From Pasteurellaceae bacterium (GTDB taxonomy: Bacteria > Pseudomonadota > Gammaproteobacteria > Enterobacterales > Pasteurellaceae), in NCBI GenBank assembly GCA_030527795.1, contig JAUNAB010000001.1, positions 1 through 64,000 of the forward strand: a stretch of DNA of 64,000 bases, given 5' to 3'. The first letter of the stretch is position 1. Each line of letters starts with the position of its first letter. Below the pieces are notes generated by a model. The model was not told where the DNA came from. It did not search any database and saw nothing but the letters and a program-made list of their open reading frames with translations. A program made the translations under genes and the position numbers. Shown one piece after another: positions 41,402-51,896 of this stretch.

Positions 41402-42292
41402 ATGTCTACAACTAACACCGCAGCCCCTGTACCGCTGTCGCCATTGCAAGAATTTTGGCATTATTTTCGCCAAAATCGTGGTGCAGTGATAGGTCTTGCG
41501 TTTATTGTAATTGTTATTATTGCAAGTTTATGTGCACACTGGGTTGCACCTTTTGATCCGATCGAACAAAATCGGGACGCATTATTATTGCCTCCAGCTT
41601 GGTTTGATGGGGGAAAAATGCCACATTTATTAGGTACTGATGATATTGGGCGTGATATTTTCTCGCGGATCATTTATGGCGCACGTTTATCTGTTTTTAT
41701 TGGTTTATTTATTGTCGTAATGTCTTGCATACTCGGTGTGATATTGGGTTTGATCGCAGGTTATCACGGCGGTTGGATCGATACAATGGTTATGCGTTTG
41801 GTTGATATTATGTTGGCGATCCCAAGTCTATTATTAACGATTGGGGTTGTAACAATTTTAGGGCCATCATTACTCAATGCCGCTATCGCGATCGCAGTCG
41901 TGTCTATTCCTAGTTATGTGCGTTTGACGCGTGCATCGGTATTAAGTGAACGTCATCGTGATTATGTTACGGCTTCGCGTGTCGCAGGAGCTGGTGTTTG
42001 GCGCTTAATGTTTATCGTGATTTTACCTAATTGTTTGGCACCCTTGATTGTACAAATGACAATGGGGATTTCTAATGCAATTTTAGAATTAGCAGCTCTT
42101 GGATTTTTAGGCATTGGTGCACAGCCACCTACGCCAGAGCTTGGCACGATGTTAGCGGAATCGCGTGGATTTATGCAATCATCAAACTGGCTAGTTACCA
42201 TTCCAGGTATGGCAATTTTATTTTTGGTTCTCGCGTTTAATCTGATGGGCGATGGTTTACGCGATGCACTTGATCCAAAACTCAAACAATAG
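41402..42292 (+). CDS. dppC: Dipeptide ABC transporter permease DppC
   Basis: A 296-residue permease. The N-terminus ([22 protein letters not shown]) and [20 protein letters not shown] match DppC; the EAA loop is [22 protein letters not shown], and it ends [14 protein letters not shown]. It lies 68 bp after dppB and eight bases before dppD. Confidence 0.95.
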   Translation: MSTTNTAAPVPLSPLQEFWHYFRQNRGAVIGLAFIVIVIIASLCAHWVAPFDPIEQNRDALLLPPAWFDGGKMPHLLGTDDIGRDIFSRIIYGARLSVFIGLFIVVMSCILGVILGLIAGYHGGWIDTMVMRLVDIMLAIPSLLLTIGVVTILGPSLLNAAIAIAVVSIPSYVRLTRASVLSERHRDYVTASRVAGAGVWRLMFIVILPNCLAPLIVQMTMGISNAILELAALGFLGIGAQPPTPELGTMLAESRGFMQSSNWLVTIPGMAILFLVLAFNLMGDGLRDALDPKLKQ

Positions 42293-42300
42293 GCGGAATT

Positions 42301-43305
42301 ATGGCATTATTAACAGTAGATCAACTTTCCGTCCATTTTGGTGATGAAAAATCACCATTTAAAGCAGTGGATCGGATAAGTTACCAAGTCAATGAAGGCG
42401 AAGTGCTTGGTATTGTAGGGGAGTCAGGATCAGGAAAATCCGTAAGTTCCCTTGCAATTATGGGATTAATTGATTACCCAGGACGTGTTATGGCACAAAC
42501 ATTGCAATTTAATGGCAATGATTTACTCGCACTTAAACTGAAAGAGAAGCAAAAAATTGTTGGTGCTGATGTATCAATGATTTTCCAAGATGCAATGACC
42601 AGTTTAAACCCAAGTTATACCGTTGGTTTTCAAATTATGGAAGCCTTGAAGGTGCATCAAGGGGGCAATCGAAAATGGCGTAAAGCTCGGGCAATTGAAT
42701 TATTAACGATGGTTGGTATCCCCGATCCAAGCTCTCGTTTAGAGGTTTACCCACATCAGCTTTCAGGCGGTATGAGCCAGCGCGTGATGATTGCTATGGC
42801 GATCGCTTGTAATCCAAAATTATTAATTGCCGATGAACCAACCACTGCGTTAGATGTGACTATTCAGGCACAAATCATTGATTTATTATTAGAATTACAA
42901 CGCAAAGAAAATATGGCGTTGATTTTAATTACTCACGATTTAGCGTTAGTGGCTGAATCTGCACACCGAATTATCGTTATGTATGCTGGGCAAGTTGTTG
43001 AAGAAGGGTGTTCGGATCAAATTTTCCATGCGCCATTGCATCCTTATACTCAAGCGTTACTCAAGGCATTACCTGAATTTACCGAAGGGAAATCACGTCT
43101 GCAATCTTTATCTGGCGTTGTACCTGGTAAATACGATCGACCGCAAGGTTGTTTACTCAATCCACGTTGTCCGTATGCCACGGATAAATGCCGTCAGATT
43201 GAACCTGAAATGAAAATCATAAATGGGCGACAAGTGAAATGTCATACCCCGCTTAATGAACAAGGTATCCCAACGCCATTAAGTCAACATTTGAGAGGTG
43301 AATAA
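42301..43305 (+). CDS. dppD: Dipeptide ABC transporter ATP-binding protein DppD
   Basis: A 334-residue ATPase with Walker A GESGSGKS near residue 40, signature [14 protein letters not shown] and Walker [13 protein letters not shown]. The C-terminal oligopeptide/dipeptide extension has spaced cysteines ([15 protein letters not shown]...KCHTP), a known Fe-S-binding pattern in DppD-type ATPases. Its stop overlaps the dppF start by one base. Confidence 0.95.
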   Translation: MALLTVDQLSVHFGDEKSPFKAVDRISYQVNEGEVLGIVGESGSGKSVSSLAIMGLIDYPGRVMAQTLQFNGNDLLALKLKEKQKIVGADVSMIFQDAMTSLNPSYTVGFQIMEALKVHQGGNRKWRKARAIELLTMVGIPDPSSRLEVYPHQLSGGMSQRVMIAMAIACNPKLLIADEPTTALDVTIQAQIIDLLLELQRKENMALILITHDLALVAESAHRIIVMYAGQVVEEGCSDQIFHAPLHPYTQALLKALPEFTEGKSRLQSLSGVVPGKYDRPQGCLLNPRCPYATDKCRQIEPEMKIINGRQVKCHTPLNEQGIPTPLSQHLRGE

Positions 43306-44285
43306 TGCAAGAATTAGATCAAAACGCACCGCTTCTCAATGCGGTTAACTTAAAAAAATACTACCCAGTTAAAAAAGGAATGTTTGCCGCACAGAAAATG
43401 GTGAAAGCGGTGGATGGTGTTTCGTTCCAATTAGAGCGAGGTAAAACTCTAGCGATTGTAGGCGAATCAGGCTGTGGTAAATCAACCCTTGGGCGAATGC
43501 TAACGATGATTGAACGCCCGACGGAAGGGGAGCTGTTTTATAATGGGCAGAATTTTTTAGTTAATGATAGTGCAACACAGGCACTACGCCGTAAAAAAAT
43601 TCAAATTGTCTTTCAAAACCCTTATGCTTCGCTTAACCCGCGGAAAAAAATTGGCTCAATTTTAGAAGAACCGCTACTGATTAATACGGATCTCAAAGCA
43701 TCAGAACGCAAACAAAAAGTGCTAGATATGATGGCAAAAGTGGGATTAAAACCCGAATTTTACAATCGTTATCCTCATATGTTCTCAGGTGGACAACGCC
43801 AGCGGATTGCTATTGCACGTGGATTAATGCTACAGCCTGATATTGTGGTTGCGGATGAACCTGTATCGGCATTAGATGTTTCCGTGCGTGCACAAGTACT
43901 CAATTTAATGATGGATTTGCAAGATGAAATGGGCTTATCTTATGTTTTCATTTCTCACGATTTATCGGTGGTGGAACATATTGCAGATGAAGTGATCGTT
44001 ATGTATTTGGGACGTTGCGTGGAACAAAGTGATTGTAAAACCTTGTTTAATAATCCGCGTCATCCTTATACACAGGCTTTACTTTCTGCGACGCCTCGCT
44101 TAAATCCCGATCAACGCCGTGAACGGATCAAACTCACAGGTGAATTGCCGAGCCCATTAAATCCACCGAAAGGTTGTGCATTTCACGCCCGTTGCCATTT
44201 AGCCATAGAAAAATGCCGTGATAATCAACCGCAATTAAAAACCTATCCTGACGGTAGTAAAATTGCTTGTTTTATGGTGGAATAA
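43305..44285 (+). CDS. dppF: Dipeptide ABC transporter ATP-binding protein DppF
   Basis: A 326-residue ATPase: Walker A GESGCGKS, signature [14 protein letters not shown], Walker [13 protein letters not shown]. The C-terminal Cys-containing extension is present ([15 protein letters not shown]...IACF). Last gene of the dpp operon, followed by a strong terminator. Confidence 0.95.
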   Translation: MQELDQNAPLLNAVNLKKYYPVKKGMFAAQKMVKAVDGVSFQLERGKTLAIVGESGCGKSTLGRMLTMIERPTEGELFYNGQNFLVNDSATQALRRKKIQIVFQNPYASLNPRKKIGSILEEPLLINTDLKASERKQKVLDMMAKVGLKPEFYNRYPHMFSGGQRQRIAIARGLMLQPDIVVADEPVSALDVSVRAQVLNLMMDLQDEMGLSYVFISHDLSVVEHIADEVIVMYLGRCVEQSDCKTLFNNPRHPYTQALLSATPRLNPDQRRERIKLTGELPSPLNPPKGCAFHARCHLAIEKCRDNQPQLKTYPDGSKIACFMVE

Positions 44286-44302
44286 GTCGCAAAAGAAAAT
44301 AC

Positions 44303-44334
44303 AATATCCTAGAGTTATCTCTAGGATATTTTTT
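44303..44334 (+). terminator. Terminator of the dpp operon
   Basis: A perfect 12-bp stem: AATATCCTAGAG (44303-44314) with 44319-44330, TTAT loop, then T residues. Confidence 0.9.
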
Positions 44335-44411
44335 GCTAAAGTTTAGCCTATCTGAACTGGTGGATATAGTGTATCATTAGCACTTTAAATTCAATAGCAT
44401 AGGAAAGGATT

Positions 44412-45329
44412 ATGTCTAAACCCCGTAAACGTGGGCGTGATATTCACGGCGTCTTTTTACTTGATAAGCCACAGGGTATGTCGTCTAATGATATCTTGCA
44501 AAAAGTGAAGCGTATATTTCAAGCGAATAAAGCAGGACATACGGGCGCACTCGATCCTTTAGCAACAGGAATGTTACCCATTTGCTTAGGCGAAGCAACA
44601 AAATTTTCTCAGTATCTACTTGATTCAGATAAACGATATATTGTCACCGCAAAATTGGGGGAACGCACGGATACCTCGGATGCCGAAGGTCAGCTAGTTG
44701 AAACTCGCCCCGTGAACGTAGAAATGACGCAAATTTTGACTGCGGTAAAAGGCTTTCTTGGCGATATTTTGCAGGTACCGACGATGTTTTCAGCCTTAAA
44801 ATACCAAGGTAAACCGCTTTATGAATATGCACGAGCGGGCATAACCATTGAACGCGAAGCACGCCCAATCACGATTTATGATATTAAGCTAATTAGCTAT
44901 GATTGCCCCGATTTAACCTTAGAAGTGCATTGCTCAAAAGGGACTTACATACGCACGTTAGTTGATGATTTAGGCGAGGTTTTGGGCTGTGGTGCGCATG
45001 TGACAATGCTACGTCGTATTGCGGTAGCCAATTATCCTACTGATGCGATGCTGACTTGGGAACATCTACAACAATTAGCTGAACAACAAGATCTTTCCCT
45101 ATTGGATCAATATTTACTGCCATTAGATAGTGCTGTGGCGAGTTTACCAGTATTAACTCTTAACACCGAGCAAGCCCAAGCCGTAGGTTTTGGACAACGA
45201 GTCAAATTTGCTAACGAACAGCAGCTCTATGGACAAGTAAGATTATTTTCAGCTGAAAATTTCTTAGGCGTGGCGGAAGTTACGCCAGATAATGTGATTA
45301 GACCGAGTAGAATGGTGAATTTGAATTAA
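44412..45329 (+). CDS. truB: tRNA pseudouridine(55) synthase
   Basis: Makes pseudouridine 55 in the T loop of tRNAs. It has 305 residues. The catalytic Asp48 lies in [27 protein letters not shown] is the second family motif, and a short C-terminal PUA-like domain is present. In many relatives truB follows rbfA-infB; here it stands between dpp and a torD-family gene. Confidence 0.96.
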   Translation: MSKPRKRGRDIHGVFLLDKPQGMSSNDILQKVKRIFQANKAGHTGALDPLATGMLPICLGEATKFSQYLLDSDKRYIVTAKLGERTDTSDAEGQLVETRPVNVEMTQILTAVKGFLGDILQVPTMFSALKYQGKPLYEYARAGITIEREARPITIYDIKLISYDCPDLTLEVHCSKGTYIRTLVDDLGEVLGCGAHVTMLRRIAVANYPTDAMLTWEHLQQLAEQQDLSLLDQYLLPLDSAVASLPVLTLNTEQAQAVGFGQRVKFANEQQLYGQVRLFSAENFLGVAEVTPDNVIRPSRMVNLN

Positions 45330-45337
45330 GGAATATT

Positions 45338-45892
45338 ATGTCGCAACTAATCAACAATTTTTCATTAGTTAGCCGTTTATTTGGTAACTTATTTTTGCGT
45401 GAGCCTGTGGATCCTATTTTGGCGGGGACATTTGCTTGGCTTCAATCGCAAGGGCTTAGTCAAATTTGGGTGCTTGATGTTGATGACACAAGCCGAAATG
45501 CACTTGATAATATTCAAATGAAATTGGATTTAGATGCATTAACGGTGGAATATCAGAGTTTATTTGTCGGCGAGTTTGCGAAAGTGGATTGCAGATTATC
45601 TGCTTATGGGCTAAATGTTGAGGAATTTATGGCTTTTCGCCAACAGCGTGATTTACCTACACTTGATAATGCGGATCATTTTGCTTTACTTTTGTTAACA
45701 GCTTCTTGGTTAGAGGATCACGTTGAATCTGTTGAAGCACAACGTGAGCTCTTTGAAACCTTTCTTCTGCCTTGTGCGAGTCGGTTTTTAACTCAAGTAG
45801 AAAGTCATTCAAATTTGCCTTTTTATCGTTCCTTAGCCAATTTAACCCGCGAGATCTTAGCTGCTATGGCAGATGAGTTAGACGAAAACTAA
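45338..45892 (+). CDS. TorD/DmsD family redox-enzyme maturation chaperone
   Basis: A 184-residue all-helical cytoplasmic protein. The pattern LTVEYQSLFVG...KVDCRLSAY (variant of the YxxLF...P..S.Y motif) and the helical C-terminus FLLPCASRFLTQVE fit the TorD/DmsD family, which binds Tat signal peptides of molybdoenzymes during cofactor insertion. It is eight bases after truB. No molybdoenzyme gene lies nearby, so its partner is unknown. A modF-like gene at 55445 is the only other molybdenum-related locus in the window. Confidence 0.75.
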   Translation: MSQLINNFSLVSRLFGNLFLREPVDPILAGTFAWLQSQGLSQIWVLDVDDTSRNALDNIQMKLDLDALTVEYQSLFVGEFAKVDCRLSAYGLNVEEFMAFRQQRDLPTLDNADHFALLLLTASWLEDHVESVEAQRELFETFLLPCASRFLTQVESHSNLPFYRSLANLTREILAAMADELDEN

Positions 45893-45905
45893 ATCAACCC
45901 ATTGA

Positions 45906-45939
45906 ACACTGAGAAAGTGATTTCTCAGTGTCAATTTTC
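45906..45939 (+). terminator. Terminator after the torD-family gene
   Basis: ACACTGAGAAA (45906-45916) pairs with TTTCTCAGTGT (45921-45931), GTGA loop, then CAATTTTC. Confidence 0.8.
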
Positions 45940-46039
45940 TAGCAATCCATTTCTATTTGATTCAAATCCACGCACTTTTTATCGTCAAATCATTCAATTT
46001 TTGTTAAAATAGAAAAATTTTTAACTCATTGGAAAATTT

Positions 46040-46492
46040 ATGCGTTGCCCATTTTGTTCCGCGGAAGAAACAAAGGTTATTGATAGCCGATTAATCTCTG
46101 AAGGTTACCAAGTTCGTCGTCGCCGTGAATGTATTTTTTGTCACGAACGTTTTACCACCTTTGAAACGGCTGAGTTGTTATTGCCTAAAGTGATTAAAAA
46201 TAATGGACAACGTGAACCATTTAATGAAGATAAATTGCGTTTGGGGATTCAGCGTGCGTTAGAAAAACGCCCCGTGAGTCTTGATGAGATTGAGAAATCA
46301 ACTGCACATATTATTCATCAATTGCGTGCCACGGGCGAGCGAGAAGTGCAAAGTAAATTTGTCGGTAATTTAGTGATGAATGAGTTAAAAAAATTAGACA
46401 AAGTGGCATATATTCGTTTTACATCGGTGTATTTGAGTTTTGAAGATATTAACGAATTTAGTAATGAAATTGAAAAATTAAAGGATTCGTAA
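46040..46492 (+). CDS. nrdR: Transcriptional regulator NrdR
   Basis: Zinc-ribbon/ATP-cone repressor of ribonucleotide reductase genes, 150 residues (standard). Zinc ligands are Cys3, Cys6, Cys31 and Cys34; the ATP-cone begins at [15 protein letters not shown]. It overlaps ribD by one base (TAATG), the order known from E. coli and H. influenzae. Confidence 0.97.
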   Translation: MRCPFCSAEETKVIDSRLISEGYQVRRRRECIFCHERFTTFETAELLLPKVIKNNGQREPFNEDKLRLGIQRALEKRPVSLDEIEKSTAHIIHQLRATGEREVQSKFVGNLVMNELKKLDKVAYIRFTSVYLSFEDINEFSNEIEKLKDS

Positions 46493-47604
46493 TGGTATTT
46501 AGTCACCAAGATCAAGCATTTATGCAAGTTGCCCTTGAATTAGCTAAAAAAGGACAATTTACTACGACGCCCAATCCTGCGGTGGGCTGCGTTGTAGTGA
46601 AAAACGGCGAAATTATTGGCCGCGGTTTTCATCAAAAAGCAGGGGAAGCCCACGCAGAAGTGATGGCATTGCGTGAAGCTGGTGAGAATGCACAAGGGGC
46701 GACGGCTTATGTTACCCTTGAGCCTTGTTCGCATTACGGGCGAACTCCGCCTTGTGCATTGGGGCTAATCAATGCGGGCGTCAGCAAAGTGGTGGCGGCT
46801 ATGCAAGATCCTAATCCACAGGTTGCAGGTAATGGCTTAAAAATGTTATCGGAAGCAGGAATTGAAACCGCTTTTGGATTGTTACAAGACCAAGCGGAGC
46901 AATTAAATCAAGGATTTTTTACCCGAATGCGAACAGGAAGACCTTTTGTTCGTTTAAAGCTTGGAGCAAGTTTAGACGGGCGTACTGCGTTAGCGAATGG
47001 CGAAAGCCAGTGGATTACAAGCGTTCAATCACGCCAAGATGTGCAAGTTGAACGGGCAAAAGCATCGGCAATTTTATCAACCAGTGCAACCGTGCTTGCC
47101 GATAATCCAAGTTTAAATGTGCGTTGGAATGAATTGCCTGAGTCCACGAAATTGGTTTATCCAGCGTCAAATTTACGTCAACCTATCCGGATTATTTTAG
47201 ACCGACAACATCAAGTTCAACCCTCACACCGATTATTTCAAACTCACTCGCACGTTTGGCTTATCAGCGAAAAAGCGAGAAATATGGCAGATTTCCCCGA
47301 TTTTTGTCAGCATATTCAAATAGAAAAAACAGCGTCATTTTTGACCGCGGTTTTGGATGAATTAGGAAAACGCCAAATTAATTCGCTATGGGTGGAATCG
47401 GGGGCAACTCTTGCAGGGGCATTTGTTGAACAACACTTAGTTGATGAATTAGTGGTTTATCTTGCACCTAAATTATTAGGCGAACAGGCACGTGGCTTGT
47501 GTAAATTCTCGCCATTGCAACGATTAGCCGATGCACCCGAATTTTTATTGAATGGCGTTCAACAAATAGAGAATGACGTCAAATTGGTTTATACAAGGAA
47601 ATAA
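46492..47604 (+). CDS. ribD: Bifunctional riboflavin deaminase/reductase RibD
   Basis: Two early steps of riboflavin synthesis. It has 370 residues: a zinc deaminase domain (HAEVMAL and EPCSHYGRTPPC) in the first 145 residues and a DHFR-like reductase domain after (FVRLKLGASLDGRTAL). An uptake-signal core occurs in frame at 47344-47351. Coupled to nrdR and followed closely by degS. Confidence 0.96.
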   Translation: MVFSHQDQAFMQVALELAKKGQFTTTPNPAVGCVVVKNGEIIGRGFHQKAGEAHAEVMALREAGENAQGATAYVTLEPCSHYGRTPPCALGLINAGVSKVVAAMQDPNPQVAGNGLKMLSEAGIETAFGLLQDQAEQLNQGFFTRMRTGRPFVRLKLGASLDGRTALANGESQWITSVQSRQDVQVERAKASAILSTSATVLADNPSLNVRWNELPESTKLVYPASNLRQPIRIILDRQHQVQPSHRLFQTHSHVWLISEKARNMADFPDFCQHIQIEKTASFLTAVLDELGKRQINSLWVESGATLAGAFVEQHLVDELVVYLAPKLLGEQARGLCKFSPLQRLADAPEFLLNGVQQIENDVKLVYTRK

Positions 47605-47605
47605 A

Positions 47606-48643
47606 ATGGTAAAAAAAATTATCCATTCAGCCTTGATTGGTTTAGTTTGTGCAGGGTTAATTTTATTTGTTTTACCGCGATTTACCCAACAAGGACAGCT
47701 TAACTTTTTTGATAAAATCGTTTCTTTTAGCGATGCGGTTCGTGTTGCTTCGCCTGCGGTTGTTAATGTATATAATCGCTCATTTTCCAGCACCAATAAT
47801 TCTACAGATAGTCTTGATGTCAATAGTTTAGGTTCTGGCGTGATTATGTCAAAAGATGGTTATATTTTGACGAATAAACACGTGGTACAAGGGGCAGATC
47901 AAATTGTGGTCGCATTGCAAAATGGGCGAATTTATGAAGCGAATTTAGTCGGTTCGGATAAATTAACAGATTTAGCTGTGCTAAAAATAAATGCCGATCA
48001 TCTCTCAACTATTCCACAAAATCCTGATCGGCAAGTGCATGTAGGCGATATCGCCTTGGCGATTGGCAATCCTTACAATTTAGGGCAAAGTGTTTCGCAA
48101 GGGATCATCAGCGCTACGGGGCGTAATGCGGTGGGCGATTCGGTAGGAAGACAAGATTTTATTCAAACTGATGCATCTATTAACCGCGGTAATTCTGGCG
48201 GTGCATTGATTAATTCAGCGGGCGAATTAGTCGGAATTAGCACGTTGAGTATTGGTAAAGATTCCAATGAGATTGCCGAAGGATTAAATTTTGCTATTCC
48301 TATTAGTATAGCCAACGATGTGATGCAAAAAATCATTCGTGATGGACGCGTGATTCGCGGTTATTTTGGCGTGCAAAGTAATATTTTATTTAATAATGGC
48401 GAGCAGTCTGAAAATAATCAAGGGGTGTTGATTAGTAGCGTTTCCGATAATGGACCAGCAGCGAAAGCAGGCGTCCAAGCGGGAGATATTGTTTTAAAAT
48501 TCAATGGCGTTGTTGCAGAATCGCCAGCACAGATGATTCAAGTGATTAGCAATATAAAACCCAATACGCAAGTGAATGTCTTAATTTCTCGCTTGGGGAA
48601 ACAGATTAACATTCCTGTTACCATTGAAGAATATCCGAATTAA
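47606..48643 (+). CDS. degS: Envelope-stress serine protease DegS
   Basis: Inner-membrane-anchored periplasmic protease that starts sigma-E activation by cutting RseA. The ATG at 47606 (one base after the ribD stop) gives 345 residues. One N-terminal membrane anchor (residues 8-24), catalytic triad His92, Asp122, Ser197 (NRGNSGGA), then a single PDZ domain (GVLISSVSDNGPAAKAGVQAGD), which separates it from two-PDZ DegP/DegQ. An uptake-signal core (48186) falls at Arg194-Gly195 beside the active site. Confidence 0.93.
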   Translation: MVKKIIHSALIGLVCAGLILFVLPRFTQQGQLNFFDKIVSFSDAVRVASPAVVNVYNRSFSSTNNSTDSLDVNSLGSGVIMSKDGYILTNKHVVQGADQIVVALQNGRIYEANLVGSDKLTDLAVLKINADHLSTIPQNPDRQVHVGDIALAIGNPYNLGQSVSQGIISATGRNAVGDSVGRQDFIQTDASINRGNSGGALINSAGELVGISTLSIGKDSNEIAEGLNFAIPISIANDVMQKIIRDGRVIRGYFGVQSNILFNNGEQSENNQGVLISSVSDNGPAAKAGVQAGDIVLKFNGVVAESPAQMIQVISNIKPNTQVNVLISRLGKQINIPVTIEEYPN

Positions 48644-48698
48644 ATGCCATTAAAACCGCGGTCAAAATTTTGCTCAAAAATCGGTAAAAGGAGATAAA

Positions 48699-49223
48699 AT
48701 GGAACGCTATCAAATTAATCCGCAACTTGCATTATTAACGCCAGATAGTCATTTCGCTCAGGAACTCTTTGATTTGATTGACAGGAATCGTGCTTATTTA
48801 ACCGAGCATTTGCCTTGGGTGGGAAAAGTGCAAACGGTGTCTGATTCTCAAGCCTTTTTGCAAACAGCGATTAATGATTTCGGCATAAAATCAAAGATTT
48901 ACTTAATCCAGTATAAAACCCAACTGATTGGTGTGATTTCGTTTAATCGGATTGATCCAGCCAATCAAGAAGTGGATATCGGTTATTGGCTTGCACAGGA
49001 TTGGCAAGGAAAAGGTATTGGTAGCCAATGTTTAACGGGGTTGTCGGATATGCATAAAGGCATTTATCAACACTTCGTACTGAAATGTGCAGTGAAAAAT
49101 GTCAAAAGTAATGCGGTCGCACGGCGTAATGGTTTTACATTTTGTGAGCGGCTTCCGCAGGCTGAATGTTTGAATGGGGTTTATTACGATCAGAATAAGT
49201 ATGTTAAGCATATTATGGCGTGA
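48699..49223 (+). CDS. GNAT acetyltransferase, RimJ/RimL type
   Basis: A 174-residue GNAT-fold protein. N-terminal NRAYLTEHLPWVGKVQTVSDSQAFL and the acetyl-CoA segment YWLAQDWQGKGIGSQCL are typical of the RimL/RimJ group that acetylates protein N-termini or resistance substrates; the DIGYWL core is clear. The actual substrate is unknown. It follows degS after a single uptake-signal copy (48655) and converges on sfsA. Confidence 0.85.
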   Translation: MERYQINPQLALLTPDSHFAQELFDLIDRNRAYLTEHLPWVGKVQTVSDSQAFLQTAINDFGIKSKIYLIQYKTQLIGVISFNRIDPANQEVDIGYWLAQDWQGKGIGSQCLTGLSDMHKGIYQHFVLKCAVKNVKSNAVARRNGFTFCERLPQAECLNGVYYDQNKYVKHIMA

Positions 49224-49264
49224 TGAAAAATCACGGTTATTTTTGACCGCGGTTTATAGAGAAT

Positions 49265-49335
49265 AAAAAAAACGCCATTTTCTGTGGGGAGAAATGGCGC
49301 AAAATGTTGGAGTGATTACCTATTATTGTTTGAAT
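49265..49335 (-). ncRNA. Candidate Fur-repressed small RNA (about 71 nt)
   Basis: A predicted transcript from the minus-strand promoter at 49342-49370, starting near 49335 and ending at a T-tailed hairpin: stem CGCCATTT (49273-49280) with AAATGGCG (49292-49299), then eight T (49272 to 49265). The RNA has about 35 unpaired 5' bases and a C-rich terminator loop (CUCCCCACAG) that could pair with ribosome-binding sites (inference). It lies wholly in the gap between two convergent genes and has no ORF. The architecture is that of RyhB-like iron-sparing RNAs; H. influenzae has a Fur-regulated sRNA called HrrF, and homology to it is untested. The hairpin might otherwise just be the sfsA terminator. 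Confidence 0.6.
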
Positions 49336-49341
49336 AAGTAA

Positions 49342-49370
49342 ATGATAATGATTATCAAATTTATTGTCAA
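49342..49370 (-). promoter_or_regulatory. Promoter with a perfect Fur box, reading leftward
   Basis: On the minus strand: TTGACA (49370-49365), exactly 17 bases, TATCAT (49347-49342). The Fur site TGATAAT-G-ATTATCA (49343-49357) is a perfect 7-1-7 inverted repeat covering about -8 to -22 of the predicted start, a classical repressor position. No annotated gene begins downstream on either strand. Confidence 0.75.
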
Positions 49371-49394
49371 ATAAAAATTATTCTTATTTGAAAA

Positions 49395-50111
49395 TTATTT
49401 TATCCAATCTACCGAATGGGTTAAATTTAATGCGATCGGGATCTCATTTTGTCGTTCAAATTGCCCTGCGTAAGCATAACTTTCAACCCCCTGTTGCATT
49501 GCTTGTTTGAGCAATCTGGCATATTCAGGATCAATATGCTCAGCGGGTTTAAAGCAATCAAAACCATCGTGTAATCCCGCAAAAAGTACCACAGCACGAT
49601 GCCCTTGTTTTTTCATTGTGAGCAATTCGCGAACGTGTTTTTGACCGCGGGTTGTAACAGCATCAGGAAACATCCCGATATTGCCGTCCACGAGCGTAAT
49701 GGATTTCACTTCTACATAGCAATCAGGCAAATTTTTCCCTTTTAATAGAAAATCAATGCGGCTATTTTCTATGCCATATTTTACTTCGGGGTAAATTTCA
49801 TCATATTCGGCGAGTTCTTTGATTTGCTTATGCTGTAAGGCATCAAACACTAGTTGATTGGAACGATGCGTATTGATGCAGACTAATTTTCCGTTGGGTA
49901 ATTGAGTGAGTTCCCAAGAATGTGGGTATTTACGCGTGGTGCTGTCGCTAGTGGAATACCAAATTTGATCGCCTTGCGTGCCACAACCTGTCATTGCCCC
50001 CGTATTGGCACAATGAATGGTCATTATTTCGCCATTGGCGAGCTCAATGTCCGCTAGAAAGCGTTTATAACGGCGGATTAATTTAGCGGATTGTAAGTCA
50101 GGTAGTTTCAT
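49395..50111 (-). CDS. sfsA: DNA/RNA nuclease SfsA family protein
   Basis: The ATG at 50111 gives 238 residues ([21 protein letters not shown]), the usual SfsA length; an upstream in-frame ATG would add 23 residues unlike the family. [22 protein letters not shown] and [17 protein letters not shown] are the conserved blocks, the last two with nuclease-like Asp/Glu/Lys residues. First described as a sugar-fermentation stimulation protein; the physiological role is still unclear. Confidence 0.92.
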   Translation of the reverse strand: MKLPDLQSAKLIRRYKRFLADIELANGEIMTIHCANTGAMTGCGTQGDQIWYSTSDSTTRKYPHSWELTQLPNGKLVCINTHRSNQLVFDALQHKQIKELAEYDEIYPEVKYGIENSRIDFLLKGKNLPDCYVEVKSITLVDGNIGMFPDAVTTRGQKHVRELLTMKKQGHRAVVLFAGLHDGFDCFKPAEHIDPEYARLLKQAMQQGVESYAYAGQFERQNEIPIALNLTHSVDWIK

Positions 50112-50238
50112 ATTTTCTATTGATACTTGATAAGTTGATAGATAATAGCAATTATACGCAGTATTGGCGACAATTTCCAAATAATCCGAAATCTATGATA
50201 CAATGCACGAAATCAAATGAATTAGGTTTAATCAGACA

Positions 50239-51042
50239 ATGAAATTTATTTCTTTTAATATCAATGGATTAAGAGCAAGACCCCATCAGTTAGAACAACT
50301 TATTGCGAACTATGAGCCCGATGTGTTGGGGTTGCAAGAAATCAAGGTGGCGGATGAGCAATTTCCTTATGAACTTGTTGAACATTTAGGCTACCACGTT
50401 TTTCATCACGGGCAAAAAGGGCATTATGGTGTGGCATTGTTGACAAAACAAGCCCCTAAAGCTGTACGCAAAGGCTTTCCAACCGATGATGAGCAAGCTC
50501 AAAAACGGATTATTATGGCTGATTTAGAAACCGAATTTGGATTATTGACGGTTATTAATGGTTATTTCCCACAGGGTGAAAGCCGTTCTCACGAAACAAA
50601 ATTTCCCGCCAAACAAAAATTTTATGCAGATTTACAACGATATTTAGAACAAGAGCATAATGCGGACAATCCTATTGTGATTATGGGCGATATGAATATT
50701 AGCCCGACGGATCTTGATATTGGCATTGGTGAAGACAGTCGCAAACGTTGGTTACGCACAGGAAAATGTTCATTTTTACCCGAAGAGCGTGAGTGGTATC
50801 AGCGTTTGTATGATTATGGTTTAAGAGACACATTCCGCCGTTTAAATCCAACGGTTAATGATAAATTCTCGTGGTTTGACTATCGTTCAAAAGGGTTTGA
50901 TGATAATCGAGGCTTAAGAATTGATCATATTTTAGCAAATGAGAAATTAGCTCAGCATTGCGTTGATACGGGAATTGCGTTGGATATTCGAGCAATGGAT
51001 AAACCCTCAGATCACGCACCAATTTGGGCAACCTTTAAATAG
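50239..51042 (+). CDS. xthA: Exodeoxyribonuclease III
   Basis: AP endonuclease and 3'-5' exonuclease of base excision repair, 267 residues. Active-site blocks: [39 protein letters not shown] and SDHAPIWA. No strong Shine-Dalgarno is visible before the ATG. Fourteen bases upstream of the TIGR01619-type gene, the same neighbour as in H. influenzae. Confidence 0.96.
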   Translation: MKFISFNINGLRARPHQLEQLIANYEPDVLGLQEIKVADEQFPYELVEHLGYHVFHHGQKGHYGVALLTKQAPKAVRKGFPTDDEQAQKRIIMADLETEFGLLTVINGYFPQGESRSHETKFPAKQKFYADLQRYLEQEHNADNPIVIMGDMNISPTDLDIGIGEDSRKRWLRTGKCSFLPEEREWYQRLYDYGLRDTFRRLNPTVNDKFSWFDYRSKGFDDNRGLRIDHILANEKLAQHCVDTGIALDIRAMDKPSDHAPIWATFK

Positions 51043-51056
51043 GTTGGAGAAGCAAA

Positions 51057-51866
51057 ATGGAAAATCTTGACGGATTACTGGATTTCAGCTCAGATTTTGT
51101 TGAGTGGAAAAATTATCGCACTATCATTAATGATAAAGTCGCGATTATTTCTGCTAACGTTAAAATAACCGAGCAATTTGAACAGCGTGTACAAAATAAA
51201 GTCGCACAATGTACGTTTTATTTTGATGCCGATGAAAATGGCTTGCCGTTAGAACAAAACCAAGCCTTGATCTTTAGCCATATTTTAAAACTGTTGGTGC
51301 AATGTTCTGCGTTGCCTGATGTATTGTATGCTGGACATATTTTATCCAATGGTAAAGTTGAGCAATATTTTTATCTGCAAAATGAAAACGAATTTTTAGA
51401 AACCGCATTGCAATTATTGGATAAAAAAGACATTCAAATTCAAGATGATCCGAATTGGGATTTATTTACCGAATTTTTAATGCCGTCGCAATTGGAAATG
51501 CGGTTTAGCTTAACGGAAGAATTGTTAGATAGTATTGCGATGAATGGCATGGATTTGAGCCAAATTTATAATATTGAACACCGTTTCCATTTTGATGATC
51601 GTGAAGAACTTGAGCAATTCATTGAGAAATTTAGTTTAAGTAAAACAAATTTTATTACAATTCGTTATTCCGATCGCAAAATTCAGTTAGATGATATGGA
51701 CTATGCACAATATTTGGTTAAGATTGAACAAGAAATGACCTTAGATAGCCAAGAGATTTTCTCAATGGTGGAGTTGTTTGATAAGCTTCTTAACGATTAT
51801 CCATCAGGGGAATATTTAGGCTGGGAATCTGCTAATTTTGCTGATGATAAAATTTATCTTAATTAG
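51057..51866 (+). CDS. TIGR01619 family protein (DUF695 plus RraB-like domain)
   Basis: A 269-residue acidic cytoplasmic protein. The first 140 residues resemble DUF695 (WKNYRTIINDKVAIISANV..., ILSNGKVEQYFYLQ), and the second half resembles the RraB ribonuclease E inhibitor fold (HRFHFDDREELEQFIEKF). This two-domain family is known from Pasteurellaceae beside xthA. RNase E regulation is only a suggestion from the domain. Confidence 0.8.
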   Translation: MENLDGLLDFSSDFVEWKNYRTIINDKVAIISANVKITEQFEQRVQNKVAQCTFYFDADENGLPLEQNQALIFSHILKLLVQCSALPDVLYAGHILSNGKVEQYFYLQNENEFLETALQLLDKKDIQIQDDPNWDLFTEFLMPSQLEMRFSLTEELLDSIAMNGMDLSQIYNIEHRFHFDDREELEQFIEKFSLSKTNFITIRYSDRKIQLDDMDYAQYLVKIEQEMTLDSQEIFSMVELFDKLLNDYPSGEYLGWESANFADDKIYLN

Positions 51867-51896
51867 CAAAAAATCGGTTAATAGAGCAAGTCAAGC

